Program-made: the position numbers and the translations under genes
DNA from: an uncultured Collinsella sp.
Lineage (GTDB): Bacteria; Actinomycetota; Coriobacteriia; Coriobacteriales; Coriobacteriaceae
DNA: 13,160 nucleotides
Assembly: GCA_902492185.1 (NCBI GenBank)
Contig: CABUKY010000040.1
Location: 1 to 13,160, forward strand
Direction: 5' to 3'
Shown here: piece after piece, positions 13,138 through 13,160 of the stretch
Layout of the letters: each line of letters opens with the position of its first letter
Numbering within the stretch: position 1 is the stretch's first letter
Notes under the pieces: model-generated
Databases searched by the model: none
Told to the model about the DNA's origin: nothing
What the model saw: the letters and a program-made list of their open reading frames with translations, nothing else

Positions 13138-13160
13138 CTCATTGGGGACGGACTTAAATG
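13138..13160. repeat. REP-like palindrome, copy cut by the window end
   Basis: CTCATTGGGGACGGACTT and the following bases repeat the unit 34 bp after the previous copy, in the same orientation, with one change in the left arm (TCATT preceded by C rather than G). The right arm is cut by the window edge. Confidence 0.65.

Noticed and set aside
13104..13160. CRISPR array
   Set aside because: Two units of about 27 bp at 34-bp period with a spacer of only 7 bp; the units are palindromic, vary inside, and a further copy lies 8.5 kb away. No cas gene is present. REP-like elements fit better.

Overview
The window is high-GC, tightly packed chromosomal DNA. Protein content (an NRAMP-related transporter paired with an MgtE-like regulator, a CNNM/CorC protein, an acyltransferase-SGNH fusion, several PRC-barrel proteins) and short ATTGGGGAC...CTTAAATGA palindromes suggest an actinobacterium of the class Coriobacteriia, probably Collinsella or a close relative. 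This assignment is inference from recall, not a database result. No tRNA, rRNA, CRISPR array, insertion sequence or phage gene was seen.

Layout, left to right. (1) 1-1071, plus strand: the 3' end of a cell-envelope O-acyltransferase with an SGNH domain, cut by the window edge. (2) 4513-1129, minus strand: a magnesium-type unit made of an extended -10 promoter, a structured leader of about 200 nt, an MgtE-like protein (PRC-barrels, MgtE-N, CBS pair, unusual membrane domain), an NRAMP-related transporter starting 8 nt after it, and a strong terminator. (3) 6043-4637, minus: a membrane-anchored NodB-fold protein that has lost its metal-binding histidines, ending inside a REP-like palindrome cluster. 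(4) 7317-6116, minus: a promoter driving a translationally coupled YtxH protein and PRC-barrel protein. (5) 9628-7397, minus: a CNNM/CorC membrane protein followed after 24 bp by a small protein resembling the N-terminal domain of cyanophycin synthetase, carrying an HxxEH motif. (6) 10419-9736, minus: a hemolysin III/PAQR-type membrane protein, divergent from (7) 10606-11571, plus: a membrane-anchored alpha/beta hydrolase with a clear promoter bracketed by two near-identical 14-bp operator-like sites. (8) 11608-11774: a long imperfect palindrome abutting a bidirectional terminator. (9) 13018-11822, minus: a DUF362 protein with two [4Fe-4S] clusters, followed to the window end by direct repeats and two more REP-like elements.

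The window combines envelope biology (O-acylation, NodB-fold protein, YtxH, alpha/beta hydrolase) with divalent-cation handling (MgtE-like regulator, NRAMP-related importer, CNNM protein). The part most likely to be new is the magnesium-type unit. Its leader can fold into a three-way junction whose closing stem competes with a downstream hairpin, a short ORF runs through both, and the MgtE-like protein keeps the Mg-sensing cytosolic domains but lacks the recognisable MgtE pore motif next to a separate transporter gene.
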